From Epiperipatus broadwayi (taxonomy: Eukaryota; Onychophora; Udeonychophora; Euonychophora; Peripatidae): a stretch of 64,000 nucleotides of DNA. This document shows, in pieces, positions 1-11,239 of this stretch (the first letter of the stretch is position 1; every line of letters begins with the position of its first letter). The position numbers and the translations under genes were made by a program. The notes beneath the pieces were generated by a model. It saw nothing but the letters and a program-made list of their open reading frames with translations, had not been told where the DNA came from and searched no databases. The stretch is from assembly GCA_028023455.1 (NCBI GenBank), contig JAQFVV010012490.1:1798001-1862000 (forward strand), read 5' to 3'.

Positions 1-1369
1 ACTTACTTCATGACTTAATTATAAAAACGCTGAGTGGATATTCTCCAAGATCAAAAACTTTTGTTATAATTTAATTTCTTAATTTTTGTTGCTTAGAAAA
101 TTGCTTTTTATACTTAAACAATATGTATTTATTATAATTTTTATCTATTAAATTAGCAATCTATGTATCAATATTAACTTTTTAATCAAATTTAAGCTTA
201 CACAAATTATACTTCTGATGTAGAAAAACTTTGAATTCTGCATATTTTTATCCTGGGTATGTAAATAATTTAAGGCTGATATAATCTCAATATTATTGGA
301 CATAATTTGCATGATATATTCTAATATATCATTATTATGTTTTATTAATAAATTAAGGTATTTAATGCATTTTCTATTTCCATGTTCACTGTATCAATAT
401 AATTGTGGATGATCATTTAATTGTCAAAAAAGTTTAAAATTATTTCTAACAACTGCAAATAAAAACATGTTATCATCAATACTTCTCATATATACAATCC
501 TATTATCATCATTAAATATAGGCTGCAGAATTTTTTCTTCAATATTTCTGTTAAACAAATCACTTGTTGAAATTCCCACTGCCATGAAGGTTCTAGTTAT
601 ACCATTCAATTGAAAATAATATTTTATTTTTTTCCTTAAAACTGTACTTAATTAGTAATTCCTGAGTGACTTTTATAGAAAAATCACAATACACTGATTC
701 ATATATTTATTGACATCTAAAAACACTATTTGGTAGTTGTTGTTGTTGTTTTTTTTTTGGTTTTTTTTTTTGGAAATAATTTTAAAACATTAATGAAGTC
801 AAAAGATAATAATATTACAAGTTTACCAAAGCCCAACTCATCGTATAACTATTTGGAAAAATGTTTTGTAGTTTCTTCATAATATAAATCTACAAAATCA
901 ATCATTAGTCTTAATAGACAATTTTCTTTAGGTAATAAATATATAAGCAGTTATCATGAATAATTTTGTTAATTTTCTATTTATATGTTTGAAAGATAGT
1001 CAGCAATGGCTGTTAAATTATGGCTCCAAATACACTGGAAGAAAGTGGTATAACCCATATATAGAATTGTTTGTGGATTCTATATAGGATTTGAGATCTA
1101 AAAAATATTATTATTCTCTAATAAGCTTCTCATTTATTACAAAGTATGTTTCCAGTAACTAATAATATATATTTCAGTCCAAGATTTTAAAATATGCTGA
1201 AGCAGAAGAAATTATTTGCCTAAAAGAAAATAAGGGTAACAGATTTGTGCCAATAAGTCCGAAATTATACCAGGAAAAAAGACAAAAACAAATAGTTAAA
1301 CTGAAATATTCAAAATATAATATTTATAAACTCAAATCAATTCATTATCATCATTTTCAAGCAGAATAA
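1..1369. other. AT-rich sequence, no gene recognised
   Basis: Low-complexity AT-rich DNA with T- and A-runs (for example around 740-770). A 61-codon minus-strand reading frame at 424-609 has fairly ordinary amino-acid composition but matches no family I know, and it lacks support from a neighbour. A short plus-strand stretch near 1180-1300 also reads like protein but is too short to place. Confidence 0.5.
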
Positions 1370-2115
1370 ACATCTCTCCAAATTACATTAGAAAATTTCT
1401 GTACTTTATCTATTCACTTTGCATGTGATCTCATTTTAGATCTTTTACAATCTCTTGGGATTCAGTTTTAAATTTCAATTTACCAATATATTATCTACTC
1501 TAGTAATATATCAAGCACAGATTCATTTGAGTCTCTTAATTCTTTCAAGAATGTCAGTGATACTTGTTCATTTTCTCATACATATTTCAATTTTGATTTT
1601 TTTTCTTGTTATTATCAACATATATCTTTCCATAATTCATTAAATGGTCTGAAATCTATGTTTTGCTCTTCTGTTGAGTATCCAAGTTTCAGACTCCTAA
1701 GTAAGAACTGGTAAAATACTACATTAAAAAACAACAACAAATAGATATTTTTTAAAAAAACATCAACATATTTCCCTTTAATACTAAGTTATACCTATCA
1801 AAAGCAATCCATCCAAGTTTAATTTTATGATTAATGTAATTCACTACATTTCCATCTGCAGTACTAATCTGACCAATGTGGATGGGATGTATTTGATAGT
1901 TTCTAATTCTTGAATACACATCTTTATTTCCTTCTTCAGAAAAAATCCATTGATCATTAGTTTTTATTTTATTTTTTTAGCACTTATCTTTAGTCCTGCA
2001 TTTCTATTTTCATCTGATAACTCTTGCAGAATTTCCTGAAGCTTGGAAACATTATTTGCAAAAACAATCACATCATCTACAAAGTCTAAATAGTTTAAAT
2101 AATCATAATGTATTT
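1370..2115 (-). pseudogene. RTE/BovB-like LINE reverse transcriptase C-terminal half, decayed
   Basis: Read on the minus strand, this stretch first gives the catalytic box of a reverse transcriptase as LDFVDDVIVFANN (about 2065-2105), followed by a typical RTE segment with LQEILQELSDENRNAGLKI. Next come YINHKIKLGWIAF (about 1810-1845) and then the C-terminal tail, whose relic near 1440-1470 matches the better preserved copies at 18.56 kb and 63.8 kb. Stops and frameshifts are frequent, so it is dead. The order RT box, then the NHxIKLGW segment, then the basic C-terminus is that of RTE/BovB ORF2. It probably belongs with the upstream RT fragment at 4.13-4.96 kb, with about 2 kb of other DNA, including an inverted repeat, now between them. 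Confidence 0.75.
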
Positions 2116-2350
2116 TTATTCTCTCAGCTTTCCATTAATTAAAGACTAGTTTATTAGTACTAAATTATTAAGAAAGTATAAAAAAGACGATAATTACAAG
2201 AGAAATATATTTGAAGATGTTTCTATCCACAGCAGTAATACCATATATTTTTGAAAAAGTTAAATTAAATAATAAAAAAAAAATGCTATTAAAAATTAAT
2301 GATTGACTTTAGAGGTTTGTAAGATAAATTAAAAATAAAGTTACTGATAT

Positions 2351-2707
2351 TTTTTTTATAAATGTTAACACATTTAAACCAGAACAGTATTCATTAGTTT
2401 AAAATATTTTTATTCAAACTAAGCGTTTTTCGATACTTCAGGTATAATCATAGCTTTATGAATTAAACAACTTCCATACTTCCCCATTCTTTTTAAATTC
2501 ATATAAATAAAGATACAATAAAAGAAGTTTGCTAATGTTGTTTTTATATTTACAAGCACCGTATATAAAAACCAAATTAGCAAGATTAATTCATAAAGCT
2601 ATGATTATGATAACTGAAGTTTCGGAAAAACGCTTAGCTTGAATAAAGATATTTTAAACTAATGTTTATCTTTTCTGGTTTAAATGTGTTAACATTTATT
2701 AAAAAAT
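2351..2707. repeat. Inverted repeat, arms about 120 bp, possible PLE-derived end
   Basis: The left arm (about 2351-2472) and right arm (about 2588-2707) are inverted copies of each other at roughly 90 percent identity by eye, separated by about 115 bp. Each arm, read outward from the centre, contains CTGAAGT..TCG followed by GAAAAACGC and then GAATAAA. That resembles a decayed ribozyme-plus-polyA signal of a Penelope-type 3' end, but the match is too weak to call. A reading frame that starts in the right arm (2662-2910) has no recognisable domain. Confidence 0.6.
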
Positions 2708-4120
2708 TACAATTATACAGAAAAAGAGGTAACAGTGATACTTATCAAAGCTCTTCCATATATACCTTCTGTTTCAATAAAAATGAAATAATCAAGTCAA
2801 AAAAATTAAGTTTTCATTCTTTGTCTATGTTAAAACAATTAGTCAATAATAGTAAAAATAAAATAAATCTCAGTGAATATCGATGCATTATTTATGTAAT
2901 TAAATATTAAAGATCAAATGGCTCTTCTACAATGAATCAAGAGCAAACATTAATATAAGATTAAAGTAGCGCACACACATACATAGTAAAGCTAAAATAA
3001 ATCTTATAGAATCAACAATATTTTCAAAAGAATATTTGGTCAAATTTTAATCCTAATGAAGTGTAGATGATTTGGACTAAACATAATAATAGGAAATATA
3101 AAATTTTATTCATGGTTCATGAATAACATTGTACTCACTGATGAACAGAAAATCAAATATTGTTATAGTTCGAGTGCATTTTGGGCATGAATATTTAAAT
3201 ATATAATTTTGTATTTTCATTTTTTAAAAAAAAAAAAAAAAATGTGCCTTTGATAAGGTTATTCAAGTCAAAAAATGCATTAGTGTTATCTGAGTAAGAA
3301 GCCACATTAAAATTGTTTTAATTTATATTAAATATTGCATATCTATTGGTGGTGTAAAAAGCTCAAGCATAACAAATTGCAAAATTGTATATACTTGACT
3401 TTCTTCAAAGAACAGAAACAACTGCCAACTTATTATTTAATTATTCATAAGTGACATGTTAATTAAATCAGACTAAATCAAGTTAGGATAGCATTTTAAG
3501 AGACTCTTATAGAAATAAAATTTTAACAGTAAGCAAGGAATTGATTGTTACTATTACAAATAGAAATCATTTTTTCTTCTGGGTGTAAGTATTTTTTTAG
3601 AAAGCTGATTATAAAAATTTATACCCAAGAGCATAAAATCGATTCTGAGAGTAATTTATATATATATATTATTTCTCCAAACTCTACAGTAAAACGAAAT
3701 TAGTATTTTCTGAATGATTTGAAAAATTATCAAATAAATTTCACTGTTAAAGCTCAGTTTTAATGAAACTATTTTTTTTTTCATGTCAGTTCATAAATAT
3801 ATAAATTTGATATTTTATCCTCTAGTATTATGTCTCAATGGAATTTTTTATTATTATGAAATTTTCTTTTAAGAAAAAAAAATATTTGCATAAAAATATT
3901 ATTAATGGAATCTGGAATTCAAATAAAGTAATAAAAATAAAATAAACATTATTTACTCACATCATTGTATAAATATTCCTCCAACATAAGCTTTCCAAAT
4001 AGAAAAAATCATCAAGTACTTCAACAATGAAATTAAAATATTTAAAGAATTGTTTATTAAAATGTCTATAATATATTAATTACAAATCTTTTTTACCTTA
4101 TTTTTCTCTATATGAGTATA
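2708..4120. other. AT-rich spacer, nothing recognised
   Basis: AT-rich DNA with an A-run near 3225-3241 and a short (TA)n near 3658-3670. No coding signal. It separates two parts of what may once have been a single minus-strand RTE LINE, so part of it may be inserted sequence whose ends I cannot see. Confidence 0.5.
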
Positions 4121-4960
4121 AAAGAATGGGGGGGGGGGATATAAAATACAATATATGTCAACAATGTTTCATGTACTTCAACCCCTTTTAATCCCAATTA
4201 TATATTTTGCAGTTCTTTTTCAATGCAATATTGTAGTCTGTTCTGAATGATTTTCAACATTATCTTACTTGCATGTAGTATAAAAGATATGCTATTTCTT
4301 ATTTTATCAAAACTCTTTTATTTAATGTTATAAATTGATTTCTTCCAATCTATATTACTAGATTAATTGATATGATTTAATCAGCACATTTCTTGAATTT
4401 TCTTCAGTTTCTGGTAAAGTTTTTGATGCCATAGATTTCAGCAGTCTTTCTTTTGAAAATGATCTCAAACTAATCTGATCTTACAAATTTCATATATTTT
4501 CTGGAAGACTTTTATAAATTCTTTTTCAGTTTCCTTAAAACATCTATATCCTTTGTTGATTTTGACTTTTCTTCTTTTATCTTTTTCAACATTACTTTAT
4601 CTTCTGACATAAATTTTCAATTTTCTGGTTGCTTCATATTACTCATTCTTTTCTCAGATTAATATTTTTTTTTACTTCTGTTTATGTAAAATCCATCCAG
4701 TAATTTATATAAGTATAATCAGTTCTTTGGCTGTTTAAAAATATACAGGCAAAAAACAGATTACTGAATTTGCAAAAACTTATTAGTCATTCTTCTGTTT
4801 CATTTCTATTTTCCAATACAAAATACTCATAGGAATCTATTTTCTTTACATTTTTATTCAGCATTCTAGTCATTCATCATTAAAAGTGTATATTACTTAT
4901 ATATTTGATCATTTTCTATCTGCCCCTAATAATAAAAAATTCCAATTTTTATTTCATTTG
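4121..4960 (-). pseudogene. RTE/BovB-like LINE fragment, start of RT domain
   Basis: On the minus strand the segment SFILHASKIMLKIIQNRL (about 4225-4285) matches the first reverse-transcriptase motif of RTE/BovB elements, where the family has RxITLxSHxxKIMLxIIQNR. The lysine- and glutamate-rich segment before it (about 4300-4650) fits the linker between endonuclease and RT. Many stops and frameshifts. A run of nine to ten G near 4130 lies at its downstream edge. Same strand as the fragment at 1.37-2.1 kb, which carries the later RT motifs. Confidence 0.6.
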
Positions 4961-5153
4961 CTTGAGCTGTTGAGGCATATATTTGTATAATGTTAATAGT
5001 GGGTGGGTGTATATTACACAATCAAACTGATATTAACTCATTATTGATACAATTATATTTAATGATTCTTCTTGTAATATTTTTTTTGATAATGAAAGTC
5101 ATACAATTCTTTATTGCCAATGGCTTGAATAGTAGAAAGTACTTTCTCATGAT

Positions 5154-5483
5154 TTAAAATTCCCAATTCCAATTACAATGGAGACAGAGTCTGATGGAAA
5201 ACTCCCTTTTCTTGATGTTCTAGTCACCAGAACACCAAATAGTTTATCTTTTTCTATTTACAGAAAGGATACACACACAGACAGATATTTGCATTTCCAT
5301 TCTCATCATCACCCAACTCAGATAGTTTCTGAAGCCAAAACTCTTTTAAATAGAGCAATTAACCTTTCAGATGAGACACATCTGAAAGAAGAAATAAATC
5401 ATATTAATAGTGTTTTATTAGCAAATAGTTATAATTACAAATTTATAAAAAAAAAAAAAAGCCTTATTTCAAGCCCAAAATAG
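5154..5483 (+). pseudogene. PLE reverse transcriptase C-terminal fragment
   Basis: About 100 codons of the RT thumb region of a Penelope-like ORF. Reading starts in frame before the first methionine (HDLKFPIPIT precedes it), so the fragment is a truncation and not a true start. The segment LPFLDVLVTR followed by SIYRKDTHTDRYLHFHSHHH is diagnostic for PLEs, where this block follows the YxDD box. It then continues with an LKEEINHINSVL helix typical of the family. The frame is lost at a run of about 14 A near 5448. No RT catalytic motif remains, so it cannot be active. Confidence 0.85.
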
Positions 5484-5611
5484 ACAAAATAGGAAACAAA
5501 AAGATGATAAATCAGCTATTAGGATTTGTGTTCCATATGTAAAAGGAACTACAGACAGTATCAGACATATCAGCATTTTCTGCTCATCAAAAGACCAGCA
5601 ATATAATAACC

Positions 5612-5965
5612 AAGCCTAAGGATTCAATCCCTCTTGAATCTCATGGTGTCTATCAAATCTCATGTAAAAATTGTAAAGCTTCTTACATAGGTATGAGTAA
5701 TTGTCGCATCAGTGTTAGGAGAGATGAACATGCTAATGCAGTTAAACAACACTCATCATCATCAGCACTCTCACTCCATACTATAGATTCAGGTCATAAA
5801 ATTGATTTTTCTAGTACCAGGATCATATCCAGATGTGATAATCTCTACCAATGCAACATTAGAGAAGCCATTGAGATACTTAAAAGGCCAGATTGTATCA
5901 ATAAGCGAGATGATACATGCAAACTTCCTCCTATTTGGAAAGATTTTTTTAAAAAACATTCCTAA
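5612..5965 (+). pseudogene. PLE GIY-YIG endonuclease domain
   Basis: Endonuclease domain that makes the nick at which PLEs prime reverse transcription. The conserved pair appears as GVY (about 5645) and YIG (about 5685), embedded in SHGVYQISCKNCKASYIGM. The two-cysteine spacer between them is the usual PLE zinc-like motif. After it come a basic helix with arginines and EH (VRRDEHANAV) and an IREAIEI segment carrying the glutamate expected of this nuclease fold. The frame is open from about 5612 to the stop at 5963-5965. It is isolated from the RT by frameshifts, so I class it as a remnant. Confidence 0.85.
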
Positions 5966-6051
5966 ATTTAACATTTTTTGCTATTGGTGGAATTTTAACA
6001 TTTTATTCAAATCAGTGATTGTAGCACCTCTACAACCGTCTTTCTACCTTT

Positions 6052-6098
6052 TATAACTCTGTGGATGGCTTGTGTGACCAAGTCGAAACGTCAGTATA
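6052..6098 (+). ncRNA. Hammerhead ribozyme-like motif at PLE 3' end (core changed)
   Basis: The core reads CTGTGGA where the hammerhead consensus is CUGANGA, so one essential base (A6) is changed to U. Stem II is good: GGCTTG pairs with CAAGTC around the loop TGTGAC. It is followed by GAAACGTC (6085-6092), which supplies GAA, a 2-bp stem III (AC/GU) and the cleavage-site C. Three bases on either side (ACT before, AGT after) can start stem I. Hammerheads at this place are known from PLE terminal repeats. With A6 altered I expect little or no cleavage. Confidence 0.65.
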
Positions 6099-6130
6099 TT
6101 AATATTAAAAGTTTTTAACATGGATGAACC

Positions 6131-9100
6131 TGCAAAATATGTATTTTATATATTTAACCAGTGCAAATCTTCGTTTTAACATATGTATATATATGCAAAA
6201 TAATAATAACTTTTTATTTAGAATTATAAAGCAAATAAAATAAAATTATAAAAGAAAACTGGTATAGCAAAAAGGAAGGAAGAAGCAAATTATTTAAAAA
6301 TATTTCAAATAATTTATATAATACCTAGTTAATCATTATGAAGAATGGTTATTTTAGTTACTAAATAATAAAAATGATATTAAGATTTTACAAATATGCA
6401 CTTTAAATATAAATTTCAATAAATTTTTCGCAAATCATTGTTTGATATAATAAAATGATTTTCTTTAATTAAAATGCAAATAATTAGATATAATCTCAGT
6501 ATAAATATTATAAGGAATTGTAAGAGTGATAGTACTAGATAAGAATTAATTTTAAAATATCAAATAATTCTTACCAATTATCACGTACTAATAAATAAGT
6601 AAATTAATAAAAATATATAGTCTAATTAGTTAGGGTAAGTATAATAATATGTTTGTGTCAAGGTATGCTATTGTCTCTGTTTTGTAAAAAAATTAGATAA
6701 TATTTTGGCGATAAAGTAAAAAAGTTAAACAGAATTAAGCTAAATGTGAATTGCTCTGTCAATTTTTCAGTTATAAATATAATGACAGGGAGATTCTCAT
6801 TTTATTTTATGTGTGTAGAGATAAAAAAAAATATTGTGCAGTCCGACAATAAATGCAATAAGTTCTAGAAGTATGATCTCTAAATGGTCTGTTTGTTCAA
6901 TAGTTCATTGAAATACATGCATTCAGATGTAAATCATTATTATTTAAACAAAAAAATTACCATCTAAAATCAAAAATATAAGTATAAAAATACATATAAA
7001 ATTAATTTACTTTATTTGATTCTTACACACTATACTGAACATGTGATTCTGACGTAAAATCAAAGTTTTATATCTCAATGCTGCCAATTGGATTTTGTTA
7101 ATTTATATTCTCTTCACGACCTGTGATTTTTTTAAAATTTTTATCCTCATTTTATAAAAAGGCATTACATATTCAGTTCTAAAAATTTTAATGGTTTTAT
7201 TCCTTTCCGGATTTCCTAACATAACTATGGCTCATGGCTAAAATTATTATATATAAATATATTTTTCATTTTTACTACTATTAGTATAAATAAAAATGAG
7301 GGAGAATTAAATTGTTAATAAACCTTAGAAAATATTAAAAAAAAAGATAAAACAAATAGAAGCAATTTAAAATGCATTGTGCAATAATGATTTAATAGAG
7401 TTGTATTCATTGATTTAATCATTTCATATTCAGCAATGCAATGGGAAACTTTTATATTACATTATTAAAGCATAAAGGTAACCTTTTTTTCTCTCAAAAT
7501 AATTTCACTTTCATAAACTTTATTTAAAGCCATTACGAAATGTATAAGGTTATTAATTTAAAATATATTTGACTTGAAAGAGCATTTTAAAAAATACTTT
7601 AGGTTTAATGCATTCTAATATTGTATGTAATTTATGAAGTTATATATTCACTCTTAAATTTAATTAAAATGTATATCATTGGAATAATAAACTTTATATC
7701 TTAAACTATAAAAACAAATAGTCGCAATTGATAAGACAATTACAGTAACATCTACTAAGTCATAAAACTTTGAGATGTGAAACTGATATTTCATATGACT
7801 TTAAATTGATTATAGCTCGATGTAAATGTAAATAAAGGGTGTAAATCACCCTCCCTCAAGCTATGACTTAAAAGTACTTTTAAAAAGATCAAAATTAGAA
7901 TGAATCCATCTATGTTTTAGAGCTCTGATGTTTATAAACATACCTTGGTCAATATGTGTATATAAAATGCCTTTCAAAATAACAATATAAAAAGTGAAAA
8001 ATTAAAGATACCTAAAATATTCCTTTTTTGTGTATTAATACTGATGAAATCAATTACTTTGCTCTATTTATTTAGATCAAATATAAACTTTATGGCTTTT
8101 AGAGACAGCTCAATAATGTGTTTCTATCCCATGGGTTTATTAATGACATTCATTTTATTTAAAAAAAAAAAAACTTTTTTTCTATTTGAATCTTGTATTG
8201 TAAAATTGTATTGGTAAATTAATTATAATATACAGATTTTTGTAAGAAGATTCCAAATTTTTTTAATCATACATTTTAAGATACTCAAATAATAAAAATA
8301 TGTCACAGAAAATAATTAATTTATTATATAATTCAATAGAATTGCCACTTCATCTGTTGTATAGAATATTATTTAATCTTAGTCATGGAAGTAATTAACC
8401 AAATGTGCAGCACATTTAATAACCATAGTTTAACCACTTATTAAAATTATTTGAATTTAGAATATTACTTTGATCTTATTTTGAATTTAATTGTTATATA
8501 CAATATTATCATTTTTATTGAACAAATCTTGTTAAAAATACTCTAGTGCCTTATGATATTTTATATTTCAGTAATGAATCCAGGTTTATTGTGTATCAGG
8601 TATGTTAGATGCTATTACTGATATTAATACATTATCATTATCTTTATATTATAGCATAAAAAATAAATATTATACAAGATGTTGTTTTTGGTAAATTTAG
8701 ATATATATTTTTTTAGATTGTTAATTTTTTTAATGCTATCCAATGCAATTTTTCTTGCTTACTGAATGTGTCTCTCTAAACTCATAGTTTTAATATACAA
8801 AACTATAAAAACTTATGACCATTGAAAAATTCATGTGGGGCTAACTGAAAAGACTTAGATGGGTCAAAATGAATATTAAGTGTTAGTAACTTGTTTTTAA
8901 GACTATGCATGGTCTGTTTGTGAATAAGTAAAAATGGAGATTTTTAAGTAAAGAATATTATAGATATATTCGAAGTTTATTTCAATTAGTCTTTATTGAA
9001 AAATTATAAATAAGTGCTTGCTAAATGCATGTATTTCCATAATAAACCTACATATTTTATTTCTTGTGTTTCAACTATTTCAAATAATCATCTACAAAAA

Positions 9101-9688
9101 GCAATAATTGTAATAATCAAAATCAATTTTAATACTCATAATAAAAACAACAGTGTAAATTAAAGCCTTCATCTTAGATAAGTGGATTACAATGTTATAA
9201 ATATCATATTAGCCTATTTTTTAATGCACATTCAGTATACAGTTTGTAATTAATTTTTAAACCTTCCAAATCATTTGAGTTGAGATTCATTCATATTATA
9301 TAATCATTAATAATAGGGAAACAATATCTGAGCTAATAATTAAATATTATTTTACAATGTAAGGCATATTATTAATATAACACTTATCATTTAGGCAATT
9401 ATTATCCTAATGGCTAAATATCTTGACTTGCCTTTTAGTGTAAATATATATATTTTTCCATATTACAATTATAAAAATAAAATTGATATAAAAATATGCA
9501 AAACTTAAAACAGACAGTTGTGTATTTTATGAAAATTATGTATTTCATATACATAATTAATCAACTTGAAACTAAACATAGTTCAATGTATATTTAAACA
9601 AAGGGAATAAATCACTAATTATTAATTACTATACAGAAACAGAATTAGAATTAAAACCAATTCTTTTTTTATGTTGCACTTCAAGTAT
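6131..9688. other. AT-rich spacer, no element recognised
   Basis: About 3.5 kb of AT-rich DNA with scattered A/T runs. I saw no coding similarity on either strand and no clear inverted or tandem repeat. Confidence 0.5.
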
Positions 9689-10334
9689 ACAATAGTCAAA
9701 TATGTTTAAAAATACATATATACAAGCAACAAAGATTACAAATTATAAAATTATTATATAAAAGCCTTTTTTGGCAAATTATGTTTTTTTGCCCTTTTCA
9801 ATATGTCTCCACGATTTAAAGCACATACAGCGACATCTATATCAATACATGAGAGAAGATAGATAAACAAATGGATATTTGACATGATCTATTATGTGAT
9901 TTTTTCCCCCTCAATTCTACTACAAAATTACTCTGTTATATATATTGAATGGATATATATCCACATATATTAATTAATTAACTATCCATTCTTTATCCAT
10001 TAACCACTTATTATTTAACTTAATGGATAAAGAATGGATAGTTAATTAATTAATATATGTGGATATATATCCATTCAATATATATAACAGAGTAATTTTG
10101 TAGTAGAATTGAGGGGGAAAAAATCACATAATAGATCATGTCAAATATCCATTTGTTTATCTATCTTCTCTCATGTATTGATATAGATGTTGCTGTATGT
10201 GCTTTAAATCGTGGAGACATATTGAAAAGGGCAAAAAAACATAATTTGCCGAAAAAGGCTTTTATATAATAATTTTATAATTTGTAATCTTTGTTGCTTG
10301 TATATATGTATTTTTAAACATATTTGACTATTGT
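9689..10334. repeat. Near-perfect palindrome, 315-bp arms, 16-bp spacer
   Basis: The left arm 9689-10003 and right arm 10020-10334 are reverse complements with about two visible mismatches (near 9830/10190 and 9770/10250). The spacer 10004-10019 is 16 bp. There is no open frame, no clear target duplication and no second copy in this window. The two arms start and stop at the same points, so the boundary is sharp. It could be a foldback/MITE-type element or a recent inverted duplication; any transcript across it would fold into a long hairpin. Confidence 0.9.
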
Positions 10335-11239
10335 AATTATTAATTATAAATAATTAATAATAACTAAGAAAATAATGCAATATTTTCCAACCATTTCAAT
10401 GATATAGTGACTTTGAGACAATAAAAAAAATTAAAAAGTTTTTGAATAACCACCCACAGACAAAAGTGTCTCCAACCACCTGTTACAGAGAACCAGTGAA
10501 TAAAGATGATATTAATAGTTTTTTCAGTATCCAGAAGATAAGAATTTGATTAGTCTATCATCTATCCATTTTATCCTCTAGCTATAAATAGTTAGAAGCC
10601 CATTTAGTAAACAAATTCAATAGTTAGATGAGTTAGTTATATAAAAAGTAAACCTAATTAAATAAAATTCAATTGGCTGGACTAAAAATAAATATTGTGG
10701 GATGTGCAGGTAGATTAGTCTTTTAAAAGAGTTAACTATTCCAAAATATTTTCAATATTTTATCATCATTTACTATATGACTTAAATTTCAACAATTATT
10801 AAACATTAACATTTCTAATTTGAACTTTCAAGACATGTTATAGAAAAATGGAATTTTCTTAAGGAGTTTATTATAATACAAGTAAATTTATTCTGGAATT
10901 TACTCAAAAGAAGAATTTTCTCATAATGATCTTATAAGTAGTGAGTTAATTAAAAGAAATGTAGTACTTTCTGCTTGGGGAAAATATTAAATTAAATGTT
11001 GAGTTATGTAAACAAATTTAAAAATTCAAAGGCAAAAATGTGATAAATGATAAGAAGTTTTAAAATGATTGGTGAATTAAATTTGCAAAAGTGATATATA
11101 TATATTGACTAATCCGGGTTATTATTATTTTTTTTTAATGCACTGAAAACAACCCTTGTACATAAGAAACACATTACAATCTTATTAACTCCAGTATTCT
11201 CCTAAATAGTGATAATGATATTTTGAACAGTATTTTGAT
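10335..11239. other. AT-rich spacer, nothing recognised
   Basis: AT-rich, with a slightly more complex stretch at 10450-10520 that gives no recognisable protein. It may include the lost 5' part of the decayed LINE that follows. Confidence 0.4.

Larger units (their letters stand above)
5140..6130 (+). mobile_element. Penelope-like element, 5'-truncated, with GIY-YIG domain and degraded hammerhead
   Basis: Only the last third of a PLE remains: the C-terminal end of the RT, the linker, the GIY-YIG endonuclease, a short 3' untranslated part and a hammerhead-like motif. The PLE RT signature DGKLPFLDVLVTR and the YRKDTHTDRYLHF segment are clear. A frameshift lies at the A-run of about 5448-5461, and there are further disruptions before 5610. 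The 5' boundary is where protein similarity fades; I did not find a target duplication. The open GIY-YIG frame suggests moderate age. Confidence 0.85.

Noticed and set aside
3138-3160. CTGATGAACAGAAA as another hammerhead
   Set aside because: It has the two core strings but no stem II between them and no pairing for stem I.
5789-6056. Overlapping frames on both strands across the PLE (5789-5974 and 5802-6056)
   Set aside because: They are shadows of the GIY-YIG frame.
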